This document shows, piece by piece, positions 16,205 through 24,452 of a DNA stretch of 35,663 nucleotides. Both the position numbers and the translations under genes were made by a program. The stretch's first letter is position 1. Each line of letters opens with the position of its first letter. The stretch comes from Actinocrinis sp046724665 (GTDB taxonomy: Bacteria; Actinomycetota; Actinomycetes; Streptomycetales; Catenulisporaceae). A model generated the notes under the pieces. The model saw nothing but the letters and a program-made list of their open reading frames with translations, searched no databases and was not told the DNA's origin. The stretch is from assembly GCA_046724665.1 (NCBI GenBank), contig JBKOWZ010000187.1:1-35663 (forward strand). The letters are read 5' to 3'.

Positions 16205-17815
16205 TCAATGCAGCGTCGGCGTCGTGATCTCCGGGAACGCGGCGTCCTGCGCGGCGTCCGGCGTGTCGCCGGTGCGCACCGGACGACTCAGCAGCTTGCG
16301 ATCGTCGCTGGTCAGGCAGCGGCCGGTGGCCAGCTCGAATTCCCAGCCGTGCAGCTGACAGGTCAGCACCCCGTCGCTCACCGTGCCGAACCGCACCAGG
16401 TCGGCCTTCAGGTGCGGGCAGTGGCGCTGCACGACGTAGTCGTCCACCCGCGCGTAGTCCTCCACACCCGAGGATTCGGCGTAGTAGCCCTCGACGTAAG
16501 TCATCCGCTCGACGGACAGCGACTTGAAGAACGTGTAGATGTACTCGTTGTACGGGCCCTTACGCGAGGCCTCGAAGCGGCAGGAGAGGAAGAGCTCGTT
16601 CACCCAGTCCTGCGCGCGGGTGCGCACCAGCTCCTCGATCAGCGGCCGGGCGGCCCGGAACCGGTAGCGGCACTCCTCGCCCGCGTAGGCGTCGATCCGC
16701 CGGTCCAGGAAGTCGAAGACGATCGACTCGTCGCCGTCACCGTCGCTGCCGGCGACCTCGAGCAGGATCCGGCCGTTGAGCCCCGCGCAGGTGTAGTCGG
16801 CCGTCTCCATCAGCGGCTGCACCCACTCCTTGAGCTGCCCGACCAGGTCCGAGCGGTCCTTCGGCAGAGCCCTGAGGATCTGGTCGATCTGCGGCTGTAC
16901 CTTCTCCTTGTACGAGAGTAGATACGCGCGCCGGTCGTCCCTGATCCGCGCGACCTCCTCGTCAGGGATCTGCCGCACCTCGCAGCCGCCGTCCGCCGAC
17001 AGCTCCACGCTCGTCCCGGTCAGCAGCAGGTGCGCGTTGTCCCGGCCCTGCTGCGCGAGGTACTCCAGGAACACGAACTGGTCCGGGAACACGTTCGCCT
17101 CGTCCCGGTCCACGTCGTTGAGGTGGAACAGGTCGTCGTCCAGGAAACAGGGCGGCCCGGCGAACGGGAAGACGTGCGCCGCGTGATACTGCTCGATGTA
17201 CTTGAGCGCGCGGGCCATGCCGTTGCGCCGCTTGCGCCGGCCGACGGTGTCCTTCATCCGCTCCGGGAAGTCGTAGACCATCGGGTACCAGATCGCCCCG
17301 GAGTACTGGAGGAAGTGGCCGTGCAGCGGGCCGAACTCCTCGATCGGCCCGGCCTCGACCGGCCGCGAGTCGTTCTGGTTGTAGACGCGCACGCTGCCGT
17401 CGTCCACGGCCAGGCCCGAGTCGCCGAGCGGCCCGTCGGTCGGCGAGACCAGCGCGTTGATCAGTACGCGCAGGCCGTCCACCTCGACCGCCTCGTTGTT
17501 GCGGGTCTGCACGAAGCGCTTGAAGCCGAGGCCCTCAAGCGCGTCGCGCAGATCGGGGACCGGGAAGTCCGGCAGCAGGACGGTGGCGTCCTTCGACATG
17601 TGCCGGGCAAGCCAGTCCGGGTCGAAGTGGTCCCGGTGCAGGTGCGAGACGTAAAGGTAGTCGGCCGAGCCGACTACCTCGGGATCGATGCCGGTGTTGT
17701 CCGGGGACGGCACCCAGGAGCCGAAGTAGGCCGGGGTGAACCAGGGGTCGCAGACGATCCGGCCGGCCGCCGTCTCCAGCAGCAGTCCGGCATGGCCGAT
17801 GGAGGTGATACGCAC
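16205..17815 (-). CDS. Metallo-beta-lactamase fold / C-terminal Rieske [2Fe-2S] fusion protein
   Basis: 536 aa with two recognisable parts. Residues 1-300 are an MBL/UlaG-like hydrolase domain: TSIGHAGLLLE, then the metal motif HLHRDH (His58, His60, Asp62, His63), and later FPFAGPPCFLDDD. Residues 460-495 are a Rieske centre with Cys466-Pro-His468 and Cys486-x-x-His489-Gly-Trp. The MBL-plus-Rieske combination is shared with the CMP-sialic-acid hydroxylase (CMAH) group, where the Rieske part is N-terminal; here it is C-terminal. A redox or hydroxylase role is therefore possible, but substrate and reductase are unknown. The GTG at 17815 is supported by GAGGAG 9 bases upstream; the longer frame to 17893 begins in intergenic sequence. 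It is divergent from a luciferase-like monooxygenase. Confidence 0.8.
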   Translation of the reverse strand: MRITSIGHAGLLLETAAGRIVCDPWFTPAYFGSWVPSPDNTGIDPEVVGSADYLYVSHLHRDHFDPDWLARHMSKDATVLLPDFPVPDLRDALEGLGFKRFVQTRNNEAVEVDGLRVLINALVSPTDGPLGDSGLAVDDGSVRVYNQNDSRPVEAGPIEEFGPLHGHFLQYSGAIWYPMVYDFPERMKDTVGRRKRRNGMARALKYIEQYHAAHVFPFAGPPCFLDDDLFHLNDVDRDEANVFPDQFVFLEYLAQQGRDNAHLLLTGTSVELSADGGCEVRQIPDEEVARIRDDRRAYLLSYKEKVQPQIDQILRALPKDRSDLVGQLKEWVQPLMETADYTCAGLNGRILLEVAGSDGDGDESIVFDFLDRRIDAYAGEECRYRFRAARPLIEELVRTRAQDWVNELFLSCRFEASRKGPYNEYIYTFFKSLSVERMTYVEGYYAESSGVEDYARVDDYVVQRHCPHLKADLVRFGTVSDGVLTCQLHGWEFELATGRCLTSDDRKLLSRPVRTGDTPDAAQDAAFPEITTPTLH

Positions 17816-17860
17816 TGGCTGGAACTCCTCGTGTCCGCGTCGTCGCCACAGGTGGCCGCG

Positions 17861-17885
17861 GTTGCGCGCACCCGGCGCGCGCAAC
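17861..17885. promoter_or_regulatory. Inverted repeat in the divergent MBL-Rieske / monooxygenase region
   Basis: GTTGCGCGC (17861-17869) and GCGCGCAAC (17877-17885) are exact reverse complements separated by seven bases. They lie 46 bp from the MBL-Rieske start in a 256-bp divergent gap. An operator or a 5' leader hairpin are both possible. Confidence 0.35.
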
Positions 17886-18071
17886 CCCGACAAACCTATC
17901 CGACCTGGCGCGCACGAGCCGACAAGAGGCGGCGACCTTCCGTCGCGGCCGGTCGAGCCGCTACGGTTTCGACAACGACTGGATCACCGCGCGCCGACGC
18001 CCACCGGTTCCGACGCGCCGACCAACGACAACGTTGACATCGACAGGGGAGCAGGGGAGGACGGCGGTTCG

Positions 18072-19160
18072 GTGAGCGGCGCCCCGCAGGAATCGGCGCG
18101 GCGCGGCGCGGCCTCCGGTCCGGCGGTCGTCAGCCCCGCGGCGGTGCAGCGTGCCCGTACGCCGCGTATCGCCGAACGGCCTGCGGCGCCACCGCCGACT
18201 CCGGCCGACCTCGGCGTGCTGGTCGGTGCGCGCGCGGACGGCGATCCGGTCGAGGCGGAGCAGTTCGCCCGGCTGGCCGACAAGCTCGGCTTCCGCGAGG
18301 TCATGCTCGGCGAGGCGACCGGACACGACGTCTTCGCCTTGGGCGCGGCGATGGGACACGGTCCGGCTGCGCTCTGCCTTGGGCCGCTTCCGGCAGGCGT
18401 GCGCGACCCGGTTACCGTAGCGCGGGGCGCGGCATCTGTCGCCGCATTAACCGGCCGCTCGATCGGTATCGTCCTCGCCGCTTCCACGTCGGCCGTCGTC
18501 GAGGAGTGGCACGGCCGGGCACGCGGCGTGCCCGCGACCGTCGTCGCCGAGTCGGCCGCTGTATTGCGCGGTCCACGCCGCGACAGCGGACTGCTGGCCG
18601 GGCAGCCGGTTGACTTCACCGGCGCGCTGGTACGCACGCGGGGCTTTGTCTGCGCGCTGCCGCCGTCCAACGCCGAGTTGAGCGTGCTGGCCTTCGGCGT
18701 GGAACTGACCGAGGTGGCCGTGGCGCGCGCGGACCGCCTCGTCGTCCCGATAGGCACGGTCGAACACCTCGCCCGGCTGCGCGGCCGGATCCAGCTCGCC
18801 GCCGAGCGCGCGGGCCGCGCCGCGCCGCGCCTGGCCGTCTGGGTGCCCGCGGCCGTCGATCCGGACGAGGGCACGCGCCGGGATCTGCTGCGTGCTCTGA
18901 TGCCGTACGTGCGCGCTGCCGGGTTCGCCGGGATGTTCACCGAGGCCGGGTTCGGCGAGGTCGTCCGGCTGGCCCGCTCGGGCGCGCACATGCGCTCGGT
19001 GGTCGCCGCCGCGCCGCCGGAGATGCTCGACTCGGTGGCCGCCGTCGGTTCGGTCGCGGCGGTGCGCGCGGCTCTGGCCGAGTACCGCGCGGTAGGCGTG
19101 GACGACGTGCTGCTGGTACCGCACAACACGGAGACCCTCAGCGCGCTCGCCGAGGCCTGA
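18072..19160 (+). CDS. Luciferase-like (LLM class) flavin- or F420-dependent oxidoreductase
   Basis: TIM-barrel oxidoreductase of the bacterial luciferase superfamily, about 362 aa. An N-terminal Ala/Pro-rich extension of about 45 residues precedes the barrel, which starts LGVLVGARADGDPVEAEQFARLADKLGFREVML. Later landmarks are LCLGPLPAGVRDPVTVARGAASVAALTGRSIGIVLAAS (the usual cofactor-contacting strand and helix), RGVPATVVAESAAVLRG and the C-terminal GSVAAVRAALAEYRAVGVDDVLLVPHN. Cofactor (FMN or F420) and substrate cannot be told. GTG at 18072 was chosen for the AGGGGAGG about 12 bases upstream; the start is uncertain. It is divergent from the MBL-Rieske gene, so the two may share regulation. 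Confidence 0.78.
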   Translation: MSGAPQESARRGAASGPAVVSPAAVQRARTPRIAERPAAPPPTPADLGVLVGARADGDPVEAEQFARLADKLGFREVMLGEATGHDVFALGAAMGHGPAALCLGPLPAGVRDPVTVARGAASVAALTGRSIGIVLAASTSAVVEEWHGRARGVPATVVAESAAVLRGPRRDSGLLAGQPVDFTGALVRTRGFVCALPPSNAELSVLAFGVELTEVAVARADRLVVPIGTVEHLARLRGRIQLAAERAGRAAPRLAVWVPAAVDPDEGTRRDLLRALMPYVRAAGFAGMFTEAGFGEVVRLARSGAHMRSVVAAAPPEMLDSVAAVGSVAAVRAALAEYRAVGVDDVLLVPHNTETLSALAEA

Positions 19161-19188
19161 CGGCGCCTCACTCGTCTCAAGGCGTGTC

Positions 19189-19614
19189 TCAACCGGCCGC
19201 GCCGTCCTCGTCGTTCTTCGGCGGCCAGGGTGCCATCGGCGTACCGGTCCCGCTCGACTCCGCGGGCCGCGAGCCGTTCGTCGAGGCGCGCCCGGCGTCC
19301 TGACGGGGAATCCGGTACGGCCGCGAGTAAGGGCGGTGGCTGTGCGGCTCGTCCGGGCTGTACGGCTGCGCCGGATACGCGTCCTGCCCCTTGCCTCCGC
19401 CGACCGTGGCCATCTCGCGCTGGCGGCTGCTCCTGCGCTCGGAGCGGCGCGAGGTGATCAGGGTGAGCAGAAGCACCAGGGCTAAGGAGCCGCCCGCGCC
19501 GACCGCGATGATCAGGCCGGTGGCCGCCCCGTCGGACAGCGCTTCGAACCGTAAGGATTCGAACCGTAAGGACTCGAGGTGCAGGGCCTCGAAACGCAGG
19601 CCGAGGACGCTCAT
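19189..19614 (-). CDS. Small single-pass membrane protein with an N-terminal five-residue repeat
   Basis: 141 aa, no recognised family. Residues 6-25 are four consecutive copies of the pattern L-[RH]-[FL]-E-[AS]. A single membrane segment (about 32-54, ATGLIIAVGAGGSLALVLLL) follows, then a strongly basic stop (SRRSERRSSRQR), placing the N-terminus outside and the Pro/Tyr/Ser-rich C-terminal 80 residues (YPAQPYSPDEPHSHRPYSRPY) inside. The ATG at 19614 has AAGGGG six bases upstream; the frame is open further up but without a site. It is convergent with the monooxygenase and divergent from the flavoprotein fusion. No function can be assigned. Confidence 0.68.
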   Translation of the reverse strand: MSVLGLRFEALHLESLRFESLRFEALSDGAATGLIIAVGAGGSLALVLLLTLITSRRSERRSSRQREMATVGGGKGQDAYPAQPYSPDEPHSHRPYSRPYRIPRQDAGRASTNGSRPAESSGTGTPMAPWPPKNDEDGAAG

Positions 19615-19809
19615 CGGTACCCCTTCATGACGCGCCGACGTGAGCGGTATGCGGGTGTACTGGGATGGTGCCCACCCCGGCCCGCTTCGCACACGTGTCG
19701 CCCGTTGGCTTCACTCAGGGCGCGGCGGCCGTACGGCAGCGTTAGTTTCGGCCCAGGTTCATCCAGTGTTCAGGAAGCTCAGCGAGCGGTTCAAGGAAGG
19801 CTGGCACCC

Positions 19810-21507
19810 ATGGCCGAGAACGCGCGTACCGCCGCGGTGCTGCTGGTCAGCCCGGATCCGTTGCAGCGCGACGAGCTGGTCGAGCAGCTGCGCCGGCACC
19901 TGGGCGGCTCGTGCCGGGTGATCGGCGCGGGCGGGGTGCGCGAGGCCTCGGACGTGCTGACCCACCTGACCGGCGAGGGCTGCGCGGTCGCCCTGGCGAT
20001 CTGCGCGCACCGGCTGCCTGACGGCTCCGGCGTCGAGCTGTTCGGGCACATCGGCATCGCCTCGCCGGCCACCCGCCGCGTGCTGCTCACCACGATGGAC
20101 CAGGCCGACGCGGCGCTCCAGGCGATCAACCAGTCCCAGGTGGACCGCTATCTGGTGCTGCCCGCCGAGCCGATGGAGGACCGGCTGCTGCCGGTCGTGG
20201 ACGACCTGCTGACCGAGTGGTTCGCCCAGGACTCGGCGGCGCAGATCGGCGTCACCGTGCTCGGCCACCGGTTCGCGGCGAACTCCTACCTGGTCAAGGA
20301 CTATCTGGCGCGCAGCCTGGTGCCGTTCACCTGGTACGACCTGTCCTGCGACCCGGAGGCGCACTCGCTGGCCCGCGACCTGAACCTGCCGAACCCCGCG
20401 CCGACCACGGTGCTCTTCGACGACGGGCGCGCGCTCTACGACCCGACGGTCGCCGAGCTGGCCTCGACCCTCGGCCTGACCCAGGAGGCCTCGCGGGACC
20501 GCTACGACCTGGTCGTGGTCGGCGGCGGGCCGGCGGGGCTGGCCGCGGCGGTGAACGGGGCCTGCGAGGGGATGTCGGTGGTCGTGGTCGAGGACGACTG
20601 CCCCGGCGGCCAGGCCGGTGTCACCACGCGCGTGGACAACTACCTGGGCTTCCCGGCGGGCCTGAGCGGCGCGGACTTCGCGCACCGGGCGCTGGCACAG
20701 GCCAAGCGGCTCGGCGTCGAGTGGTGCAGCGCGAAGGTGGCCACCACCCTGCTGCCGCGGCTCGGGGCGCACCGGGTGGTGCTGGACGGCGGCCAGGCCC
20801 TGATCGGCCGCGCGGTGCTGATCGCGACCGGCATGACCTGGCGCCGCCTGGACGCGCCGGGCGCGGAGGAACTGGTCAACGCCGGCGTCTACTACGGCGC
20901 GTCGGCCGCCGACGCGAAGGACGCCGCGGGCGAGGACGTGGTCGTGGTCGGCTCCGGCGACGCCGCGGCCGTGACGGTGCTCCGGTTCGCCGAGCACGCG
21001 CGCTCGGTGACCATGGTGGTCGGCGAGCCGAGCCTGAGCCTCGCGGCGCTGTCCGAGCGGTTCGCGCAGGCGGTCCAGCGGCACCCGCGGGTGACCGTGC
21101 GCTGCGGCACCCAGGTCGGCGAGGTGCGCGGCTACGGCAGGCTCGAGAAGGTCGTGCTGCTCGACGCCGCGACCGGCGGCACCGACCCGGTGTCGGCCAG
21201 CGCGCTGTACGTGCTGATCGGGATGGTCCCGTTCTCCGACTGGGTGCGCGACATCGTGGCGCGCGACGAGTTCGGCTTCGTACTCACCGACAGCGAGATG
21301 ACGCTGCGGCCAGAGCTGGTGCCGACCGCGTGGCCGCTCGACCGGCCGCCGCTGCTGACCGAGACCTCGGTGCCCGGCGTGTTCGCGGCCGGCGACGTGC
21401 GCGCGGGCACCGTCAAGCGGATCAGCTCGGCGATCGGCCAGGGCGCCGTGGCCGTGGCCGCGGTCAGCCACTACCTCGACACCCTGGCCGACATCGACGA
21501 GGGCTGA
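19810..21507 (+). CDS. Pseudo-receiver / glutaredoxin-like / thioredoxin-reductase-like flavoprotein fusion
   Basis: 565 aa in three parts. Residues 8-135 have the receiver fold, but the phospho-acceptor position is Ala66 (CAHRLPDGSG) and the conserved Lys position is Leu117 (YLVLPAEP), so phosphorylation is unlikely. Residues 145-222 are a thioredoxin/glutaredoxin-like domain (IGVTVLGHRF, PTTVLFDDGRALYDP) without CxxC. Residues 232-555 are a thioredoxin-reductase-like FAD/NAD(P)H module: VVVGGGPAGL (236-244), CPGGQAG and YLGFPAG, a second nucleotide motif VVVGSGDAAA, and GVFAAGDVR. The usual redox CxxC of thioredoxin reductase is absent (YYGASAADAK there instead). Proteins with this module order occur in actinomycetes. 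It probably oxidises NAD(P)H and passes electrons to an unknown acceptor. The ATG has AAGGAAGG upstream. Confidence 0.85.
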   Translation: MAENARTAAVLLVSPDPLQRDELVEQLRRHLGGSCRVIGAGGVREASDVLTHLTGEGCAVALAICAHRLPDGSGVELFGHIGIASPATRRVLLTTMDQADAALQAINQSQVDRYLVLPAEPMEDRLLPVVDDLLTEWFAQDSAAQIGVTVLGHRFAANSYLVKDYLARSLVPFTWYDLSCDPEAHSLARDLNLPNPAPTTVLFDDGRALYDPTVAELASTLGLTQEASRDRYDLVVVGGGPAGLAAAVNGACEGMSVVVVEDDCPGGQAGVTTRVDNYLGFPAGLSGADFAHRALAQAKRLGVEWCSAKVATTLLPRLGAHRVVLDGGQALIGRAVLIATGMTWRRLDAPGAEELVNAGVYYGASAADAKDAAGEDVVVVGSGDAAAVTVLRFAEHARSVTMVVGEPSLSLAALSERFAQAVQRHPRVTVRCGTQVGEVRGYGRLEKVVLLDAATGGTDPVSASALYVLIGMVPFSDWVRDIVARDEFGFVLTDSEMTLRPELVPTAWPLDRPPLLTETSVPGVFAAGDVRAGTVKRISSAIGQGAVAVAAVSHYLDTLADIDEG

Positions 21508-21544
21508 GAGCCTGCCTCAAACGTCGAGCGGGCTCTGGGCGGTC

Positions 21545-22885
21545 TCAGAGCCCGAGCTTCGCCAGGTCCGCGCCGACGGCCGCGTCGTCGCCCTCCACCG
21601 CGACGACGAGGTCCGCGGGGCGCAGCGCCGCGCGCACGGCCGCGTTGATCTCGTCAAGGCCGACTTCCAGCAGCCGCGCGTGCTCGACGGTGACGTAGTC
21701 CTCCGGCAGGCCGTGCCGCACCATCTCGACCAGACGCGAGCCGACCGCGCCCGCGGTCTGTAGGCCGATCGGGGTGGCTCCGGCGAGGTATGCGCGGGTC
21801 TTGTCCAGCTCCGCCTGGGTCGCGCCGCCGTCCAGGTACTCGCCGATGACGCGCAGCGTGTCCGCCACCGCGGCCGCGGTCGCGTCCGTGCGCACCTCGG
21901 CCGAGAAGGAGAACAGCCCAAGCGGCCGGCTGAAGTCGAAACCGGCGTGCGCGCCGTAGGTGTAGCCCTTCACCTCGCGCAGCTCGTGGTTGAGCCGCGA
22001 GGTGAACGAGCCGCCGAGTATGGTCGAGCCGAGCCGCAGCGCCACCACGTCGATGCCCTGCTCGACCGCCCGCGAGCGGGTCGGCGTCGGGTGCCCGATC
22101 CGCAGCGTGGACTGCACCGCGCCGGGGCGGTCGGCGACGGTCAGCCGCTTCGGCGCGCTCAGCGGCACCGGGTCCGGCCGTTCGGACCGCGGCGCCGCCG
22201 GGAAGTCGCCGAGCACCGTGCGGCCCAGCGCCTCGAGGTCGAGGCGGTCCAGATCGCCCGCGATCAGCAGCGTGCCGGCGTGCCGCAGCCAGGTGGCGTG
22301 GAAGGCACGCACCGCCTCGGCGTCGAGGCGCGCCACGGTCTCCGGGTCGCCGCCGGCCAGCCGGCCGAAGCGCTCCTCGGTGCCGTAGAGCGCGCCGCGC
22401 AGCGCCGCCTGCGCGCGCGGCCCGGGACGCGCGAAGGCCTCGCGCTTGGCCGCGACCAGGTCGGTCAGGAACCGCTCGACGTCCGCGTCGGTGAACGCGG
22501 GGGTGCGCAGCGCCTCGGCCAGCAGGTCGGCGCCGGCCGCCGCCTCGCGGATCGGCAGGTCGAGCGACAGGCGCACGGTCTCCCAGCCGGTGTCCACCGA
22601 CCAGCTGCCGCCGAGGCTCTCCACCGCGGTGCCGAACTCGTCCGCGGTGCGCTTGACCGTACCCTCGTCGAGCAGGCCCGCGGTCGCTCGGGCGAGGCCG
22701 TCGAGACCGTCGGGCTCGCGCAGCGCGCCGCCGTCGAGCAGCACGGAGAGCCAGGCGATCGGCTGGCCCGGCAGGTGCGCGGCCAGGATGCGGCCAGCGC
22801 CGACGGCGGTGGTGCGCACTTCGGGGAAGACGTACGGCCGCGGCAGGACCGTCTCGGGGCGGGGGGCGAGTGAAGTGTCGGCCAT
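21545..22885 (-). CDS. M16 family peptidase-like subunit without the zinc motif
   Basis: 446 aa, insulinase/processing-peptidase fold. Where the catalytic subunit has HxxEH this protein has GLARATAGLLDEG, so it cannot bind zinc. It keeps the C-terminal substrate-binding features (STILGGSFTSRLNHELREVKGYTYGAHAGF, the R/Y-containing pocket). Bacterial M16B enzymes often consist of such a pair, like the alpha and beta subunits of the mitochondrial processing peptidase. The ATG lies 5 bases after the stop of the catalytic subunit. No signal peptide is visible, so the pair is probably cytoplasmic. Confidence 0.88.
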   Translation of the reverse strand: MADTSLAPRPETVLPRPYVFPEVRTTAVGAGRILAAHLPGQPIAWLSVLLDGGALREPDGLDGLARATAGLLDEGTVKRTADEFGTAVESLGGSWSVDTGWETVRLSLDLPIREAAAGADLLAEALRTPAFTDADVERFLTDLVAAKREAFARPGPRAQAALRGALYGTEERFGRLAGGDPETVARLDAEAVRAFHATWLRHAGTLLIAGDLDRLDLEALGRTVLGDFPAAPRSERPDPVPLSAPKRLTVADRPGAVQSTLRIGHPTPTRSRAVEQGIDVVALRLGSTILGGSFTSRLNHELREVKGYTYGAHAGFDFSRPLGLFSFSAEVRTDATAAAVADTLRVIGEYLDGGATQAELDKTRAYLAGATPIGLQTAGAVGSRLVEMVRHGLPEDYVTVEHARLLEVGLDEINAAVRAALRPADLVVAVEGDDAAVGADLAKLGL

Positions 22886-22890
22886 GGCGC

Positions 22891-24288
22891 TCAGCTCTCC
22901 GCCTTCTCAGTCGCTTCGGGGTGGCCGTCGGCGTCGGCCGGGTGGTAGGCGAGCGTGATCCTGTTGTCCGGGGCGAACACCCGCGCCGCCGCCCGCTGCA
23001 CCTCGTCAGCGGTCACCGCGAGCAGCTCGGGCAGCCGGTCGGCGATCCGGCCCGCGTCGCCGAACAGGGTCGCGTGCTTGCCCAGCTGGTCGGCCCGCGA
23101 GCCGACGGTGGCCAGCTCCCGCGACCAGTCCGCGGTCAGCACCGAGCGGGCCCGGCCGAGTTCGTCCTCGGCCACGCCGTCGGTGGCGACCTGCTCGCAG
23201 ACCTCGAAGAAGGCCGCCTCCAGCTCTGCCGGGTCCACGCCCGAGCGCGGGGTGGCCATCCCGGTGATCATCGAGGCGTGCCAGGCGCGCTGCCAGGAGC
23301 CGAGGTAGCCGCTCTCGGCCTGCGCGAGCCGCCGGTTCGTGACCAGTTCGCGAAACAGGCGGCTGCCGCGGCCGCGGCCGAGCACCACGCTGAGCACCTC
23401 CTCGGCGGCGGCCCCCGGCTCGGCGAACCGGCTGGAGCGGAACGCGAAGAACACCCGCGGCAGCGGCACCGGCTCGGACAGCTCGAGCCGCTGCGGCGCG
23501 TCGAACGCGGCCGGCAGCGTCTCGACCTCGGGCAGCTGCGGGCGCGGGCGGGAGGTGAGCGCGCCGAAGTACCGCCCCGCCAGCTCGCGCACCTCCTCGG
23601 CCGTCGTGTCGCCGACCACCGTCAGCACCGCGTTGTCCGGGGAGTAGTAGGACTCGTAGAAGGAGGCGAAGTCGGACAGCTGCGCGCTGTCGAGCTCCGC
23701 CATCGAGCCGATCGTCGAGTGGTGGTACGGATGCCCTTCGGGGTACGCCAGCTCGCCGATCATCTCGTACCAGCGGCCGTACGGCACGTTGTCATAACGC
23801 TGCCGCCGCTCGTTCTTGACCACCTCGCGCTGGTTGTCGAGGGTCTCCTGGGTCAGCGCCAGCGCGCCCATCCGGTCGGCCTCGAGCCACAGCGCGGTGG
23901 CCAGCGCGGCGGAGGGCACGGTCTGGAAGTAGTTGGTCCGGTCCGAACTGGTCGTCGCGTTGATCGCGGCGCCGCCGACCGCCTGGAGCACGCCGAAGTG
24001 CTCGCCCTTGCCGACCTGCGCCGAGCCCTCGAACATCAGGTGCTCGAAGAGGTGTGCGAAGCCGTGCTTGCCGGGTGGCTCGTGCCGGGATCCGACGTTG
24101 TACCAGAGGTTCACCGCGACGATCGGCGTGGTGCGGTCCGGGGCCACGACGATGCGCAGCCCGTTGTCGAGGGTGAACTGCTCGATCGGCCAGCCGAAGC
24201 CGGCCGGCGCCGGAGGCGCCGTCTCGTTCCCGGTCGCGGTCGTGTCGGCTGTGGTCGTTTGCGCCGGATTCGCCACCCGGACCCCCAT
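22891..24288 (-). CDS. M16 family zinc peptidase, catalytic subunit
   Basis: 465 aa. The inverted zinc motif His79-Leu-Phe-Glu82-His83 is present in GFAHLFEHLMFEG, with the distal glutamate in the NQREVVKNERRQRYDN helix. The start WPIEQFTLDNGLRIVVAPDRTTPIVAVNLWY is typical, and the second half-domain (VFFAFRSSRFAEPG, VLGRGRGSRLFRELV) is complete. An N-terminal Thr/Ala-rich stretch of 30 residues is not conserved. It is cotranscribed with the zinc-less partner downstream. The substrate is unknown; family members degrade or trim peptides. Confidence 0.9.
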   Translation of the reverse strand: MGVRVANPAQTTTADTTATGNETAPPAPAGFGWPIEQFTLDNGLRIVVAPDRTTPIVAVNLWYNVGSRHEPPGKHGFAHLFEHLMFEGSAQVGKGEHFGVLQAVGGAAINATTSSDRTNYFQTVPSAALATALWLEADRMGALALTQETLDNQREVVKNERRQRYDNVPYGRWYEMIGELAYPEGHPYHHSTIGSMAELDSAQLSDFASFYESYYSPDNAVLTVVGDTTAEEVRELAGRYFGALTSRPRPQLPEVETLPAAFDAPQRLELSEPVPLPRVFFAFRSSRFAEPGAAAEEVLSVVLGRGRGSRLFRELVTNRRLAQAESGYLGSWQRAWHASMITGMATPRSGVDPAELEAAFFEVCEQVATDGVAEDELGRARSVLTADWSRELATVGSRADQLGKHATLFGDAGRIADRLPELLAVTADEVQRAAARVFAPDNRITLAYHPADADGHPEATEKAES

Positions 24289-24325
24289 TCCAAGGTCGCG
24301 TGCCTGACTGGCCGTGTCGGCCGTG

Positions 24326-24347
24326 TCACGGGTCGTTCGACCCGTGA
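24326..24347. promoter_or_regulatory. Palindrome upstream of the M16 operon
   Basis: TCACGGGTCG (24326-24335) and CGACCCGTGA (24338-24347) are exact reverse complements two bases apart, 38 bp before the M16 start. The near-zero loop is more typical of a protein-binding operator than of an RNA hairpin. Confidence 0.45.
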
Positions 24348-24380
24348 AGTCAGCATAGGGGCAACGCGCCGGGAAACGAT

Positions 24381-24417
24381 GGCGGGCGGCCGAGAGTGCG
24401 CACCTCGGCCGCCCGCC
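24381..24417 (-). terminator. Terminator after the maleylpyruvate-isomerase-like gene
   Basis: A perfect 14-bp GC-rich stem (24381-24394 with 24404-24417) encloses the nine-base loop AGTGCGCAC, 36 bases after the stop at 24453. On the minus strand it is followed by ATCGTTTCC, a weak T-run. Confidence 0.6.
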
Positions 24418-24452
24418 GGACCTCCCACGTCCGCCCGGAGTATCCGGGAGTA

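Noticed and set aside
16205..17815. Calling the MBL–Rieske protein a CMP-sialic-acid hydroxylase
   Set aside because: Domain order is reversed and no sialic-acid genes are near; only the domain combination is shared.
19810..21507. Calling the flavoprotein a thioredoxin reductase
   Set aside because: The redox CxxC is missing in the reductase module and no thioredoxin gene is adjacent.
24326..24347. Terminator hairpin before the M16 genes
   Set aside because: The two arms are only two bases apart and no T-run follows on either strand, so an operator is more likely; the real terminator candidate is at 24381-24417.
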